DNA from: Acidobacteriota bacterium
Lineage (GTDB): Bacteria > Acidobacteriota > Vicinamibacteria > Vicinamibacterales > JAKQTR01
Assembly: GCA_026393675.1 (NCBI GenBank)
Contig: JAPKZQ010000046.1
Span: 62,001 to 126,000, forward strand
Direction of reading: 5' to 3'
DNA: 64,000 nt
A model generated the notes under the pieces. It was not told where the DNA came from and did no database searches. It saw only the letters and a program-made list of their open reading frames with translations. This document shows, one piece after another, positions 63,761-64,000 of this stretch (the first letter of the stretch is position 1; each line of letters opens with the position of its first letter). The position numbers and the translations under genes were made by a program.

Positions 63761-64000
63761 TCAGTCGGTGGTGAGGACGGGCAGCGCGAGGCGTTCGCGC
63801 AGGATTCGGTCGGTGCAGCGCTGGTGCGCCGCCCGGTAGGCCTCGGAGGTCATGCGGCCGCGAAACGGTTCGAGTTCGCCATCGGCCTCGCGCGCAATGT
63901 CAGCGGCGGCCGATTCGCCCACCGTCGCCCGCGCCACCTCGATGAGTCTGGCATCGAGCGCGGCCAGCTCGGCCACCACCGCGTCGCGAGCCGCGCCGCG
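63761..64000 (-). CDS. Hypothetical protein, C-terminal part, cut by window edge
   Basis: A minus-strand frame is open from the window edge to TGA at 63761-63763. About 79 residues are visible, all predicted helical and rich in Ala, Arg and Glu (LAALDARLIEVARATVGESA, READGELEPFRGRMTSEAYR). The stop lies one base before the start of the methyltransferase gene, so they probably form one operon. I do not recognise the family. Confidence 0.6.
   Translation of the reverse strand, partial: RGAARDAVVAELAALDARLIEVARATVGESAAADIAREADGELEPFRGRMTSEAYRAAHQRCTDRILRERLALPVLTTD

Noticed and set aside
1-64000. tRNA, rRNA genes and CRISPR arrays
   Set aside because: No cloverleaf with TTCGAATC-type T loop, no rRNA-like block, and no regularly spaced direct repeats of 25-40 bp were seen by eye. 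A tRNAscan or CRISPR search could not be run.

Overview
The window reads as chromosome of a GC-rich, diderm (LPS-making) bacterium. The gene set combines BamA, Skp/OmpH, LpxA, LpxI, Lol transport, Lnt, futalosine-route menaquinone genes (mqnA, mqnC, a UbiD-type decarboxylase) and HspR-type heat-shock control. A zinc-ribbon/Tat glycosidase, DUF6600 and a MeaB-epimerase fusion point to Acidobacteriota, probably the Vicinamibacteria. That placement is inference from gene content; no rRNA gene is present to test it.

Layout. 1-9.2 kb: end of a class II aminoacyl-tRNA synthetase, a nucleotide hydrolase, threonine aldolase, a solitary integron-type gene cassette (DUF4160/DUF2442), a broken VapC, a D-aminoacylase-like hydrolase, an IMP-dehydrogenase-like gene and speA. 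9.2-12.9 kb: an alpha-galactosidase-like enzyme, then a DJ-1/PfpI gene that sits in a second integron cassette, then a truncated integron integrase. 12.9-31.7 kb: a nearly unbroken minus-strand run. Read 5' to 3' it goes crotonase, ribH, nusB, lysS, lolC/E, lolD, clpC, bamA, ompH, fabZ-lpxA fusion, lpxI, Gfo/Idh oxidoreductase, ubiD-type decarboxylase, a cysteine-free MqnE-like protein, mqnA and mqnC. 31.7-38.4 kb: small membrane proteins, a PfkB kinase, mtnP, a MeaB-methylmalonyl-CoA epimerase fusion, an acyl-CoA dehydrogenase and a lectin-like exported protein. 38.4-46.3 kb: two paralogous exported proteins, then hemW, a DnaC-like ATPase, hspR, dnaJ and dnaK. 46.6-64 kb: a DUF6600 surface protein, a class A PBP, prfB with its programmed frameshift, lnt, SPOR protein, slipin and NfeD protease, a V4R/TPR membrane protein, mobA, argS, a class I amidotransferase and a TrmA/RlmD-type methyltransferase.

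Main discovery. The window holds the scattered remains of an integron. The integrase (12172-12909, minus) keeps the whole catalytic domain, including the IntI-specific insert, but lacks its N-terminal domain. About 0.35 kb downstream, on the same strand, is a DJ-1/PfpI cassette bounded by GTTAGCC and a 68-bp attC. A second cassette, in the opposite orientation at 2409-3077, carries a DUF4160/DUF2442 pair and a 101-bp attC. Both attC sites fold into an imperfect palindrome with one unpaired A in the 5' arm. In each cassette the 3' GGCTAAC is the exact complement of the 5' GTTAGCC, as a formerly circular cassette requires.

Other points: a 19-bp palindrome (AATCACTCCGGGAGTGATT) occurs twice, perfectly, before an amidotransferase gene and twice, imperfectly, before clpC. 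A paralogue of the radical-SAM enzyme MqnE in the menaquinone cluster contains no cysteine at all. Two fusions are present: FabZ-LpxA and MeaB-epimerase.
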